Source: Chitinophagales bacterium
GTDB taxonomy: Bacteria > Bacteroidota > Bacteroidia > Chitinophagales > UBA10324
DNA length: 64,000 nt
Direction: 5' to 3'
NCBI GenBank assembly: GCA_019694975.1
Contig: JAIBAY010000001.1
Location: 812,732-876,731, forward strand
Positions 19,844 through 30,200 of this stretch are shown here, piece by piece. The position numbers and the translations under genes are program-made. The notes beneath the pieces are model-generated. The model was not told the DNA's origin. It saw only the letters and a list, made by a program, of their open reading frames with translations, and ran no database searches. Position 1 is the stretch's first letter. Each line of letters opens with the position of its first letter.

Positions 19844-21664
19844 ATGAGAAATACATATATATTGCTGATCCTGCTGCTGATCCTGCCCGCCATCGCACGG
19901 TCACAGTCAAGCCATGCGAGGTCGGATACCGCTGTCATCAATGAGCTGCTCGGCTCCTGGAATGTGGGTTTGCATGAAGACGGAAGCGAAAGCGTGAATA
20001 TCCGAAGCTTTAATAAGTTTAAAGAACTCTTCTGGCCCGGTGCTACCGTGGAGGATGAGATTGATGCGATCTTCAACCCTGCATCGACCGGTGATGCCGA
20101 TCCGTATAAAACCACTGCCAAGAGTTTTGAATTTTATGCGCATGATCTCGCCCTGCATTTCCGGAATATGAAGACCGAAGCAACGGACATTACTTATGAA
20201 CGAACCTTCACCGCCGCCGATTCCGTGATCAATGTGACACTCACCAAAACCACTTCCGGCGAAAAATGGCGGCAGTATGTATTCGATGCCGACTCAGGCT
20301 ATGCATTGGCGATGCACCTGCTGCAGTATAAATATGAAGAGCATCCTGTTGAAACCGGTAAGGATGACACTGCTAAAATTGTTGCTGCCGTCAGTGCGGT
20401 GCGTGAAACCGGCAGCCCTGTCTATCACTTTGCTGCCAAACATACCATGCTGGTGCAGTTGCGGGTGAAACGGGATACGATGAAAATCAGCAGCATCAGC
20501 ATCATCGCCACGGAATATGACAGTTGCACCAATGACCTCGACAATGATGGTGTGATTGATGAAGATGATTATTGTAAAGAGCAGCGCGGCGACCTTACCG
20601 CGCATGGCTGCACCGACAGCGACCTCGATCAGATTCCGGATACTGACGATGACTGCGATTACATTTATGGTGCAGCGGGCAACAACGGCTGCCCGTCTGA
20701 TTTTTTTGTTTCCAACTTTGATTTCACGCCTTATGTAGGCTTTCAGTTAAATTCCACAAAGCTGAATATGCCCGACCCTGCATCAATGGGCTACAACCAG
20801 GTTGACCTGGATGAATCGCAACAGGGAACGATGTCCGATCCGGGACTCAGTATCAGCCCGGTAGTGGGCGCCGACCTATCTTATTACTTTGGCAAGCGAA
20901 AGAAAAATTTCGGTCTGTCCGTTGGTGCAAGTTATACCCGCTTCACTGCTTCGTATGAAGTGACTGCACCCGCCGTGTATGTTTTCCGGTCGAATGATGG
21001 CGTAACCGATTACCGCCGCATGGTGACGCTGGAGGCCGGCTCCAAAGAAGACCTCACGTACCGGATAGCCGACTTTCCTTTGTATTTCAAATACCGGAAA
21101 ATAATACTGCCGAAAGACGCCACGCGTTTCTATAAGTGGGAGATAGAGTTTGCCGCCGGTCCTTCCTTCCTCCTGATGACCAACTCATCGCGTTACAACG
21201 CCACCGTTGATTTCGAAGGGTTATACCAGGTGGATACGCTCAGCCGTGATGGCTTTACCTACTACGATCACTTCGATCATGGCTCTACGTGGAATGTTTA
21301 CATGACGGCCGACAGCATCAATGCGCAGTCGGAATCGCCGGGAGCACAGGCTGTGTTTGACATGCTGAACAAGAGCGGCTACGACTTCGCCGCCGGCAAG
21401 AAATACAGCGGCGAAACCAAAAATTTCAGCAGCAGCAATATTGCTTTTCATGCGAAGTTTGAGGCCTGCTATAACTTCAACGACAACGACCGGTTCGCCA
21501 TCAAATTTGGCGGCAATGTAATGTATGCGCCGCTGTCTGATCAATCGACTGCCTACACCTTCGTGAATAATACAACCGACACCTATTCCTCCATCTATGA
21601 AGGCCGGGCCAAGTCAGGTTACTTTGCATTTGCTGTTATTGCGGGGCTGGTATTGCGGTGGTAA
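19844..21664 (+). CDS. Outer-membrane beta-barrel protein with calcium-binding-like Asp repeats
   Basis: A 606-residue exported protein (signal peptide ending IARSQS). The N-terminal ~225 residues form a soluble domain without a recognised family. Residues ~230-285 carry thrombospondin type 3-like Asp motifs (DLDNDGVIDEDDYC, DSDLDQIPDTDDDC), which usually bind calcium. From about 290 the alternating strands with many Tyr/Phe (FTPYVGFQLN, LSVGASYTRF, FAVIAGLVLRW at the end) fit an outer-membrane barrel finishing on an aromatic-rich strand. It is the last gene of the TIR-STAND-adhesin operon, 12 bp after the adhesin. The pairing resembles SprB with its partner SprF in gliding bacteria, but the sequence is not obviously SprF-like, so a role in adhesin export or anchoring is inference. 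Confidence 0.8.
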   Translation: MRNTYILLILLLILPAIARSQSSHARSDTAVINELLGSWNVGLHEDGSESVNIRSFNKFKELFWPGATVEDEIDAIFNPASTGDADPYKTTAKSFEFYAHDLALHFRNMKTEATDITYERTFTAADSVINVTLTKTTSGEKWRQYVFDADSGYALAMHLLQYKYEEHPVETGKDDTAKIVAAVSAVRETGSPVYHFAAKHTMLVQLRVKRDTMKISSISIIATEYDSCTNDLDNDGVIDEDDYCKEQRGDLTAHGCTDSDLDQIPDTDDDCDYIYGAAGNNGCPSDFFVSNFDFTPYVGFQLNSTKLNMPDPASMGYNQVDLDESQQGTMSDPGLSISPVVGADLSYYFGKRKKNFGLSVGASYTRFTASYEVTAPAVYVFRSNDGVTDYRRMVTLEAGSKEDLTYRIADFPLYFKYRKIILPKDATRFYKWEIEFAAGPSFLLMTNSSRYNATVDFEGLYQVDTLSRDGFTYYDHFDHGSTWNVYMTADSINAQSESPGAQAVFDMLNKSGYDFAAGKKYSGETKNFSSSNIAFHAKFEACYNFNDNDRFAIKFGGNVMYAPLSDQSTAYTFVNNTTDTYSSIYEGRAKSGYFAFAVIAGLVLRW

Positions 21665-22238
21665 GTGCCGGCGCTCCGCAGGCGCATGGTTATCGGGTTG
21701 TTGAATAAGCTCAGGTTTCATTATCTAAAGAATTTCAAGGCGGGAAGATGAACTGTTATCGAACAATTCTTGTCTGAATGAAGTGCTTTCCCAACTTAGC
21801 TCATATCAGGCATTAAGATCAAGATCAGCGCTATCAAATTAGCCGGGACAAGATTCTAACAAACTTCCTAAATTTAGACTGCTATGCCAAAAAGCGAAAC
21901 TGCCTGACGGCAAAAACTTCGCATATCTGCATTACGGAGTGCGAAAAAGCGAAAGATTGAGCGTGGAGGATATTCGACAATACCAGTGTTAGCGGTCATG
22001 CTATTGGGACAGTGCAACCATTTAACTTTACAATAGCCAAAGGCCACACATGAGTATCAGCAACTATACTCCCGCTATCATTCATCATGCAACTGAACCC
22101 ATTATAGTAAAGCGATTGTGGAAGAATTATTACCCCAGGAAAAAAGCAAGTGTAAACCATTATAAGGACTAAAATCAACTTTGTAAATGAATAGCAGGAT
22201 TATCTTCTAAAACTGTAAACTTTTTTCAGGACGAGTCA
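21665..22238. other. Intergenic region without a credible gene
   Basis: About 570 bp with no believable open frame. It contains the motif GTTAGCGG at 21988-21995, whose reverse complement CCGCTAAC recurs at 23143-23150 on the other side of the next gene. No promoter with an exact TAnnTTTG box was found. Confidence 0.5.
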
Positions 22239-22913
22239 ATGAATATTATTTGTTTGACAACTATCTTATTACTCTTGACTTTTGTTTCATTCGGACAAAG
22301 TGCAAAGTCTATCACTGAAATGTTCAAACGTGACAGCTTACCAATCTGCGTGAGTTACTCCCATGACGAACAAGTTTATTTCGGAGCTATTTATCATACC
22401 GACACAATAGAAGGCGAAGCACAAGATGTTTTTGAAAAAAACGCCAGTTATCAAAAGGACAGCTCTCTACTCCTGACAAAAGAGTTTGTAATGCAACATT
22501 TATTTCCCAAAAGCAAATATAGCTGCACCTTAGGTGGCAAGAATAATGATACGCCTGCTAAAGCATCAATTGAGGACTTCTTAAATTCTGATTTTTATGC
22601 AATCAGTTCACCGCTTACGACAAAAAGTTATTATGTGGTTTTGTATGAGCGAGTTTTTGCAATCAACGGCATTCCCGGTTCAGAAAAATATATCTGCACT
22701 CTTGACAAAAATGGAAAATATATTTCCCAAGTTTTAATTGCATCTTTTGTTTTTAGTGGAACAGGATTAAGTATTTCAGGAGCAAGAGTGCCCTGGTTTA
22801 CGGACGAAAATGGTTGCATCAATAAAGACCTGACAATAAAGTTCGCTTCACAGGTTCACGGAGAGAAAAGATATAAGATCCAAGCAGACGGAAAAATAGT
22901 TGAAACAGAATGA
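22239..22913 (+). CDS. Exported protein of unknown function
   Basis: I do not recognise the family. The 224-residue product has a signal peptide (MNIICLTTILLLLTFVSFGQ) and no further membrane segment, so it is probably periplasmic or surface-exposed. The mature part is mixed alpha/beta with no obvious repeats. A single C-terminal domain seems to end at a charged tail (KRYKIQADGKIVETE). Its DNA is AT-richer than the flanking operons and it stands alone between two long non-coding stretches that carry matching GTTAGCGG/CCGCTAAC motifs, which suggests acquisition as a one-gene unit. Confidence 0.65.
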   Translation: MNIICLTTILLLLTFVSFGQSAKSITEMFKRDSLPICVSYSHDEQVYFGAIYHTDTIEGEAQDVFEKNASYQKDSSLLLTKEFVMQHLFPKSKYSCTLGGKNNDTPAKASIEDFLNSDFYAISSPLTTKSYYVVLYERVFAINGIPGSEKYICTLDKNGKYISQVLIASFVFSGTGLSISGARVPWFTDENGCINKDLTIKFASQVHGEKRYKIQADGKIVETE

Positions 22914-23331
22914 CAGTAAATCTGAGACATGATAACCAACTTCCATTGAACAGTTGTGCGAACTTTGAGCAGACGAACTACGAACAGACAGCAGCACGAA
23001 CGCATAACAGCACATCTGCAATAGGCGGGGTTTCGTGCTCCGCAGACAGTTTTGTGGGTAAAGGAAGTCTGTTCTCCGGATAAGCTTTTGTGCTGAAAGT
23101 CCACCCATTGCAAATCTGAAAATGTAATGCGAAACCGCTAACGCTCCGATTGAACATTTTGCAGACATCAAAGTTTATCGCTCCGGACTTTTCGGCAAAG
23201 CCGTCTGGCTATCGCTCCTGCAAATTATGAAGCGCTGCAGGCCATGGCCCAAACCCATGCCATTGGCAGCACATTTTGTTTTGCCCCAACGCTCCAAGAC
23301 ACCACATCAATTATTTCTTTACCTTTGAACC
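22914..23331. other. Intergenic region with an inverted repeat
   Basis: About 420 bp without a credible gene. A perfect 7-bp inverted repeat (GCACGAA at 22994-23000, TTCGTGC at 23032-23038) encloses further pairing bases (TCTGC, GCAGA). CCGCTAAC lies at 23143-23150. A TACCTTTG, an exact -7 consensus, lies at 23320-23327, only 4 bp before the next ATG. It would give an almost leaderless transcript and has no well-placed -33 TTG. Confidence 0.45.
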
Positions 23332-23652
23332 ATGTCTTTGCGACTGAAAAAGTATCTGTCTGTTTTTTTCCTGCTGTTGATTTTATTTCCAACAGTAACA
23401 GAGGCTGTTCACCAGTATAATCACCGCAACGATTTTCATTGCACCCAAAGAAGTGTCGTTCACTTTCATCCAATGGAGCATCATTGCTTCATTTGCGACT
23501 TTGTACCGGCGGCGGCAGATAAGCCCGCACTAAAAAATTCTGTTTCTTTCGTTACACACATTGTTCAAAATTATTTTCATTTCTATCAGGCGGTTTCCTT
23601 TGAACATAACAAGTTCAATTTTTCGCTGCGAGGTCCGCCAACTGTTTCCTGA
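23332..23652 (+). CDS. Small exported His/Cys-rich protein next to a TonB receptor
   Basis: A 106-residue protein with a signal peptide (hydrophobic core LSVFFLLLILFP, cleavage near TEA). The mature region holds clustered metal-ligand residues (HRNDFHC, HFHPMEHHCFIC) and the chain ends FSLRGPPTVS. This layout (His/Cys clusters and a Pro-Pro near the C-terminus) resembles small Bacteroidota proteins encoded just before TonB-dependent receptors. Here a receptor gene starts about 100 bp downstream on the same strand. Metal binding, perhaps copper or zinc, and cooperation with the receptor are inferred from composition and position. Confidence 0.6.
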   Translation: MSLRLKKYLSVFFLLLILFPTVTEAVHQYNHRNDFHCTQRSVVHFHPMEHHCFICDFVPAAADKPALKNSVSFVTHIVQNYFHFYQAVSFEHNKFNFSLRGPPTVS

Positions 23653-23749
23653 TTTCTTATTGTACTTTTTTTGTTACACGCATGGGTGAAGCCCGAGTGT
23701 GCGGCAGCATTTAACAAACAATCAGTTTAACAGCTAATCATAAGTAAAA

Positions 23750-26170
23750 ATGAAAAAATTAATGCTCCTTATTGCTGTGTGTGCAGCAACCATCACCACC
23801 AGCTATGCCATTGGCAAAACTACACTCACGGGTAAAATCACCGACCACAAAACAGGTGAAGCATTGGCCGGGGTTTCAATTTATTTTCCTGATTTGAAAA
23901 CGGGAACAACATCCGGTATTGACGGAACTTATAAAATTGAAAACCTTCCTCAGACAAAAGCATTGGTTCAGATAAGTTTCATTGGCTACAAACTCATAGC
24001 AGAACAAATAGATCTGGCTGCAATTACAACAAAAGATTTTGCATTGGATGAATCTGTTGCGGAGTTGAACGAAGTGGTTGTAACAGGACTTTCAAAATCG
24101 GCTGAGAAAAACAGAACACCAACTCCTATCACAACCATTTCATCCATCCAGCTCAAACAACTTTCCGCAACCAACATCATTGATGCAATTGCTACCCAGC
24201 CCGGAGTTTCACAGGTAACGACAGGTTCAGGAATTTCAAAACCTGTTATCCGCGGACTTGGTTACAACAGGGTGGTAGTTGTGAATGATGGTATTCGTCA
24301 GGAAGGACAGCAATGGGGAGATGAGCATGGCATTGAGATTGACGAATATGGCGTAAACCGTGTGGAGATCTTAAAAGGGCCGGCGAGCCTGGCTTATGGC
24401 AGTGATGCAATGGCAGGAGTTATCAATATGCTTCCTGCTCCAACTTTGCCCGATGGAAAAATTCAGGGAAACCTTTTAGCGAACTACCAAACCAACAACG
24501 GACAGATTGGCGGATCACTCAACCTTGCGGGAAATCAAAATGGTTTTATCTGGGATATCCGTTACTCAAACAAAATGGCTCATGCTTATCAGAACAAGTA
24601 TGACGGCTATGTTTTCAATTCGGGTTACAAGGAAAATAATTTCGGAGGAATTCTCGGACTGAATAAATCATGGGGTTATGCTCATTTGCATTTCAGTCTT
24701 TACAATCTAACTCCCGGCATTGTTGAGGGAGAAAGAGACAGCGCGACAGGAAGCTTTATCAAACCCATTGCAGAAAACGACACAACAGAAGGAACGGCCA
24801 TTGCCACCAGCACGGATTTTCATGATTACACTCCGTTTACTCCCTATCAGAAAATTCATCACTACAAGGCAGTGCTCAACAACAGTTTCATTTTAGGGGA
24901 TGGAAGTTTGAAAGTGGTAATTGGCTGGCAACAGAATCAGCGACAGGAGTATGCAGACATTTTGGAAGAAGGACAATACGGACTTTACTTTTTCATGAAC
25001 ACCATCAACTATGATGTGCGTTATATTCTGCCGGATAAAAATAATCTCAACATTTCCTTCGGTGCAAACGGCATGTATCAGAACTCTCAAAACAAGGGAA
25101 CAGAATTTCTCATCCCGGATTACAATCTTTTTGATATTGGTATTTTTGCCATTGCAAAAAAATCGTGGAAGAAATTAGATGTGAGCGGTGGCCTGCGTTA
25201 CGACTCCCGGAACGAACACGGACAAGATTTATGGCTTGATTCAAACGGAGAGGAAACGGAAACGCCTGATGAAACTTCGTTGCATCAATTCTCACTTTTC
25301 AATTCAACCTATCAGGGAATTTCGGGAAGCATCGGAGCAGCTTATCAGTTCAATGAAAAAGTATTCACCAAGTTCAATGTGTCAAAAGGATTTCGTGCAC
25401 CAAACATTGCCGAGATTTCTGCAAATGGAGTGCACGAAGGAACGGTGAATTACATCATCGGAGATCCTGCGCTCAAGCCCGAAAACAGTTTTCAACTGGA
25501 TTATGCACTTGGCCTGAACGCTCATCATATAACAGCCGAAGCTGATTTATTCTATAACTACATCAATAGCTTCATCTATCTGCAAAAATTAAACAGCGTT
25601 AGTGGCGGTGACTCGCTTTCTGATGGATTCAGCACTTTCAAATACACTTCAGGCAATGCAAATCTTTTCGGAGGAGAAATTACAATAGACATTCATCCGC
25701 ATCCATTGGACTGGCTGCACTTTGAAAACAGTTTTTCTTATGTGCAATCTGTGCAGCAGCATCAACCCGATTCCATGAAGTATTTGCCGTTTACTCCCGC
25801 TCCAAAATTTTCTTCTGAATTACGGGCAAACAAAAAGAAGCTGGGAAAATGGTTTAACAATGCTTACATGAAATTCGGATTGGATTATTACTTTGACCAA
25901 AATCATTTCTATGCAGCATTCGGAACAGAGACGGCAACGAAAGGTTATACCCTTTTGAATTTGGGCGTTGGAACAGATGTCGTTTCAAAATCACGAACAT
26001 TATTTTCGCTCTACATCACGGCAAACAATCTGGCTGATGTTGCTTATCAAAGTCATTTGAGCCGTTTGAAATACGAAGCAGTAAATAATGTGACAGGTCG
26101 CACGGGCGTTTACAATATGGGACGAAATTTTTCCATTAAGCTGATAGTGCCGGTTGACTTCAAAAACTAA
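23750..26170 (+). CDS. TonB-dependent outer-membrane receptor
   Basis: An 806-residue receptor with a signal peptide (MKKLMLLIAVCAATITTSYA). Residues ~24-100 form a carboxypeptidase-regulatory-like domain (LTGKITDHKTGEALAGVSIY, VQISFIGYK). A plug domain follows (about 115-225; ATQPGVSQVTTGSG, RGLGYNRVVVVNDGIR, KGPASLAYGSDAMAGVINML). A 22-strand-type barrel makes up the rest, with the characteristic GFRAPNIAE and DYALGLNA segments. Such receptors import siderophores, metal chelates, vitamins or other ligands using TonB energy. The plain plug layout is not the SusC type and no SusD gene is adjacent. The upstream small His/Cys-rich gene suggests metal transport, but the ligand cannot be read from the sequence. 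Confidence 0.9.
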   Translation: MKKLMLLIAVCAATITTSYAIGKTTLTGKITDHKTGEALAGVSIYFPDLKTGTTSGIDGTYKIENLPQTKALVQISFIGYKLIAEQIDLAAITTKDFALDESVAELNEVVVTGLSKSAEKNRTPTPITTISSIQLKQLSATNIIDAIATQPGVSQVTTGSGISKPVIRGLGYNRVVVVNDGIRQEGQQWGDEHGIEIDEYGVNRVEILKGPASLAYGSDAMAGVINMLPAPTLPDGKIQGNLLANYQTNNGQIGGSLNLAGNQNGFIWDIRYSNKMAHAYQNKYDGYVFNSGYKENNFGGILGLNKSWGYAHLHFSLYNLTPGIVEGERDSATGSFIKPIAENDTTEGTAIATSTDFHDYTPFTPYQKIHHYKAVLNNSFILGDGSLKVVIGWQQNQRQEYADILEEGQYGLYFFMNTINYDVRYILPDKNNLNISFGANGMYQNSQNKGTEFLIPDYNLFDIGIFAIAKKSWKKLDVSGGLRYDSRNEHGQDLWLDSNGEETETPDETSLHQFSLFNSTYQGISGSIGAAYQFNEKVFTKFNVSKGFRAPNIAEISANGVHEGTVNYIIGDPALKPENSFQLDYALGLNAHHITAEADLFYNYINSFIYLQKLNSVSGGDSLSDGFSTFKYTSGNANLFGGEITIDIHPHPLDWLHFENSFSYVQSVQQHQPDSMKYLPFTPAPKFSSELRANKKKLGKWFNNAYMKFGLDYYFDQNHFYAAFGTETATKGYTLLNLGVGTDVVSKSRTLFSLYITANNLADVAYQSHLSRLKYEAVNNVTGRTGVYNMGRNFSIKLIVPVDFKN

Positions 26171-26729
26171 GCTCAGTGCTTATGCTTTCGCCCTTGCAAG
26201 CCGCATGAACCACCGCTTGAATCAAAACTTGTGAGCGAAGGCAAGCCTCCGGACACCGGCACTGCCAATGATTACCTTTGAAGCAATGAATGCAACCCGA
26301 TTCGCAGAGGCATGTAGGCGGAATACAAACGGAATTGCTTTGTGGTGAGCGCAGCAGTATGCTGGCAACTTAGATGCTGTGCAATCCGCTCACCAGGTTA
26401 TTACGAGGTTAACCGTTTTTCTATTTCGTTTTTTTTCAATTCATCTTTTGCCTTATTAAAAAAGGGTGTTCAAATGCGGGAAACGACGGTTGCGTTTACG
26501 GCTCTGCCCGTTTTCTATATTTGAACACCATTTTTCCTTTTATGAGCATCGCTCAGGCTGCTATTTGCAGTTCCCGGCGCCGTGGCTGCGACGACCAGTA
26601 CCGGTGTGGGGTTGATGCCTCAAAAATGCAGCTGCCTGCTTAAACGGTGTGATAGTTCCTCTTGCAAGAACTTCACCCTTTATGTATTGCAGTCAGCATT
26701 CATTTTTGCGAGCTGATAATCATTGCTAA
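26171..26729. other. Non-coding stretch containing a dispersed repeat
   Basis: No credible gene. The central ~240 bp are copy A of a dispersed repeat described separately. The remainder shows no recognisable coding or RNA feature. Confidence 0.5.
26361..26598 (+). repeat. Dispersed direct repeat, copy A (left border of the RHS island)
   Basis: This ~240-bp stretch matches 37006-37240 in the same orientation. Shared landmarks in order are GATGCT, CTCACCAGG, a T-run with CAATTCATCTTT, GTGTTCAAA, GGCTCTGCCCGTTTTC, ATATTTGAA, ATCGCTCAGGCTGCTAT and AGTTCCCGG. A hairpin is conserved: GTGTTCAAA (26466-26474) pairs with TTTGAACAC (26520-26528), with an inner GGGAAACG/CGTTTTC stem. It could be a non-autonomous element or a structured repeat; no coding potential is visible. 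Confidence 0.7.
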
Positions 26730-27020
26730 TTATTGGGTTTCAGTTTTAGATTTGATTTTGGTTTTGGTTACAGTGGCGCCTTCTGTTTGAGCGGTAGTTT
26801 CGGTTGCTGTTTGATGCGTACCGCTTTTTTGATTGTAGTTGATGCGGTATGGTATTTCCTTCTTGATCACCGACAGCATCCGGTTAAGCAACTTGTGTAG
26901 TAGCAGGTAACCACTCGTCGGCATGGTCATACTCTTGCGATCGCTGATATAGGTCTGCAGGTGCACCTGCCAGTTCTTTTGTGGATGTCGATGCCGATAA
27001 ATAAGTGCGGAGAGGAAGCA
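26730..27020 (-). pseudogene. Relic of an IS110-family transposase
   Basis: Reading the minus strand from about 27010, one frame gives HLFIGIDIHK, the start motif of the IS110 DEDD catalytic domain (first Asp in GIDxHK). A shift of one base inside the following A-run restores NWQVHLQTYISDRKSMTMP, the expected continuation. After that, at about residue 30, the sequence jumps to LLLHKLLNRMLSVIKKEIPY, which resembles the C-terminal end of such transposases. The relic is therefore frameshifted and has lost most of its middle (a complete enzyme has over 300 residues). It marks past insertion next to the RHS island. The C-terminal assignment is less sure than the N-terminal one. Confidence 0.55.
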
Positions 27021-27112
27021 TGGTGTGCTGGCTGCAATTCAGGATAAGTCACAATGCACTATAACAGTTCTGGTTTACACCAACTACTTATGAAAATCAT
27101 CAAATTGGATGA

Positions 27113-27143
27113 TTGACAAAAGGTTTCACGCAATTTATCTTTG
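27113..27143 (+). promoter_or_regulatory. Bacteroidota-type promoter upstream of the RHS gene
   Basis: TTG at 27113-27115, 20 bp spacer, then TATCTTTG at 27136-27143, an exact TAnnTTTG -7 box with normal spacing. It lies 133 bp before the RHS start codon, leaving an AT-rich leader of about 125 bases. This is the clearest promoter in the window. Confidence 0.65.
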
Positions 27144-27275
27144 ATTAATATTCAACATACAGATTGCTGCATCTGTATTACGATATCGAACTGAGGCTTA
27201 TCATTTTACCATTTTTGTTTCTATTGCCTCAGGGAATCATAATTAATATTTATTTATCTCATTATATAATGTTCT

Positions 27276-30200
27276 ATGAAGAAGGGCATATTTCTTTTCA
27301 TTGTATTGATTTTCGTATGCAGGAATTTGATACATGGCCAGCTATCGAATTCACCGAATGTATCCATCATTCCTCCTTCACCAACGGCATCAGCACTTGG
27401 GAAGTATGCAGATGTGCCGGTTTCACTAAGTACCGGCATACCTCAAATCAGTGTACCGGTTTACACCATACAGTCTAATGGCCTGCAGGTGCCTGTTTCA
27501 CTTAGCTACCATGCCGGAGGTATTAAGGTAGAAGACATCGCATCCTATGTCGGTTTAGGCTGGAGTCTTTTGGCAGGCGGAATGATAAGCCGTACGGTGA
27601 TTGGCAAGCCCGATGAGCAACCGAATGTCGGGTACTTAAGTACCCATGCCCTTCTTCCTGCAGATCACCTTCTGAGTAACTACGTAGAAGATGAGTTTAA
27701 CATGATGGTGAATATCGCTTACTGGAAAACACTGGATAGTGAACCGGATGAGTTCTATTATAACTTCAATGGACATTCCGGGAAGTTCGTACTCAGCGGA
27801 ATTGATGATGAAGGTTTTGTGATCCCTCATCTGATCCCTTATTCAAACATAAAAATTATTGCCGGCGCCGGGCTTGCCAGCTTTGAAGCAATTACCGAAG
27901 ATGGCACGAAGTATATTTTTGGCAGATATGATCCTGCATACCTTATTGATCCTGAATTTGATTCCACGCAAAGCGCTGATCCGATTGAAAAAACCATCGC
28001 TGAATCAACTTGCTGCGGGCAATCATCGTTTACACCTCTGTTTAACTCAAGCTGGCTTCTTACCACCATTATCAGTGCAGCCGGTGATGTAATTAATTTT
28101 GAGTATGAACCCTACTATGAAAGTTATTGGTCCGGCACTTCTGAGACGCAAGTGACACCCAATACCACATTGACTTTATGCGAAGAAAGCTTTTGTGACT
28201 GCTATTCTTATATTGATGTATTGGGGTATCGCTTAAAATCAATCCGTTCCGGGAATTGTATCGTTGAATTTAAAAATGAATTTAACCGCGATGACCTGAC
28301 TGACAGCAAAGCACTGAGCAAAATTGAAATCAACAGCGTTGAATACCTTAATCATGAAGAAGTGGTACAGTATCAAAAAGGATTCAATCTTTCCTATGAT
28401 TATTATGTTGGAACAGGTAGTACCACAATGCCAGACGCCAAGAAAAGACTACGGCTTACAGCGGTTACAGAAGAAAGTAAGGAAGGAACATTATTGCCTC
28501 CCACAAAAATGATTTATAATGAAACGCCGATTGCCATTAGAGATTCCAAAGGGCAGGATTATTGGAGTTATTATAATGGCAAAAATTCCAACCAAACACT
28601 GATTCCAGCTGAAGAGGAAGATTGCTTTTTGTTTGATGATACCAGGTCTACGGTTCCTGAATTTACTCAGGCCGGAATTATAACGGAGATTCAATATCCA
28701 ACCGGCGGATCGCTTGAATTTGAATATGAAGTAAATGATTATGGAGAAAGCAGCACCGGCGCAATCGTAAATGACTATGAAAAGGAGAATACCTCAGCAT
28801 TTGCCTACGTAGCAACAGATGCGACAACCAGTAAAGTTGTTCAATTTTCAATTGACCATGATCAATATGCGGAGATGGTTATTGATTACACCTACCCATG
28901 TAATTGCGATATTTTTTATCAGATTAAGAAGGTGGAGACCAACCAGGAGATAACGGCTAATAAAGGTACCAGTTGCAACTACCTTACGGCAGGAAATTAT
29001 ACCATTGAAGCTCAGATAACGGGCAATGTAAATTTTCATCACTACATATCCGTGCATATTAACTTCAGGAAATTTACAGGAACGGTGCTAAAAAGCAAGC
29101 TTGCGAGCGGTTTGCGTATTAAGTCTATAACATCGAGAGCTACTGCCGGCACTACGGATATCTCAGATCAGGTTATTCAATATCGCTATCAACTTTCTTC
29201 AGATGCTGAACGGTCAAGCGGTGTGCTGATTTCGAAAATGAAGATGGAATACCCCTTTACCTCATTTGCTTATGATGAGATCGGATATAGAACAGAATGT
29301 AATTTTCTGAACAGGTCTTCTATCAGTCATGCTGCCATATCAAGTGCAAATGGGAACATTGTCAGCTACCGTGAAGTAAAAGTGATACAGGGCGCCAGCA
29401 TTACGGGAGCAGCAGTAGAGAATGGAGAATACGGATATACCCTTCATAAGTTCAGTTATTCGCCCAACAATGGTGATTTCATATTCCCATTTGCCATGCC
29501 ACTGTCACCGGATTGGAAAAGAGGGCTTGAGCTGGAACAAAGTGAGTATGATAAAAACAATGTCCTAGTTGCAAAAACTACTAATGAATGGGATGTGGAT
29601 GATCAGGTGAATAACTATTCAGAGGTATGGGGAATTAAGGTGAGTCAGAATCAATCAGATCCTTCCACAGGACCGACATTCAACAATGGGGCTCCACAAA
29701 ATTTGTTTGCTGCAGAAGCTTATCTATACGTGAGTCAATGGATCCGGTTATCCAAGTCAACTCAAGTAAGCTATTTCTACGATGGTTCAAGCGTATCCAA
29801 TACCACCAATTACTACTATGACAATCCGGCACATACGCAACTCACAAGAAAGGTAACTACCCGATCGGACGGTATTACAGAAGTAATTTTGAAAAGGTTT
29901 CCGCTTGATTACAACATAAGCGGTTACACCGGTAGTGATCCCATGCTGATTAGTTTAGATACTATGATTAACCGGAAACGAATGATCAATAATGTAATTG
30001 AAGAACTCACCTGTATTTTCAAGAATAAGAGCACTATAAAATCAACCAATATCAATGGCAGCATTAAACCGATGGGTAGCATTTTGAATGGCAGTATCAT
30101 TAACAGCAGCGCTAATTCTACCTGGGTAATTCAGAACGGCGCTAAGGGTATAGTAGCGCAGGACACCTTAATTGTTAGCGGATCATTATTCAGGTATCGG

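Noticed and set aside
22914..23170. Integron attC site
   Set aside because: The GTTAGCGG/CCGCTAAC motifs do not meet the RYYYAAC/GTTRRRY core consensus, and no integrase gene is in the window.
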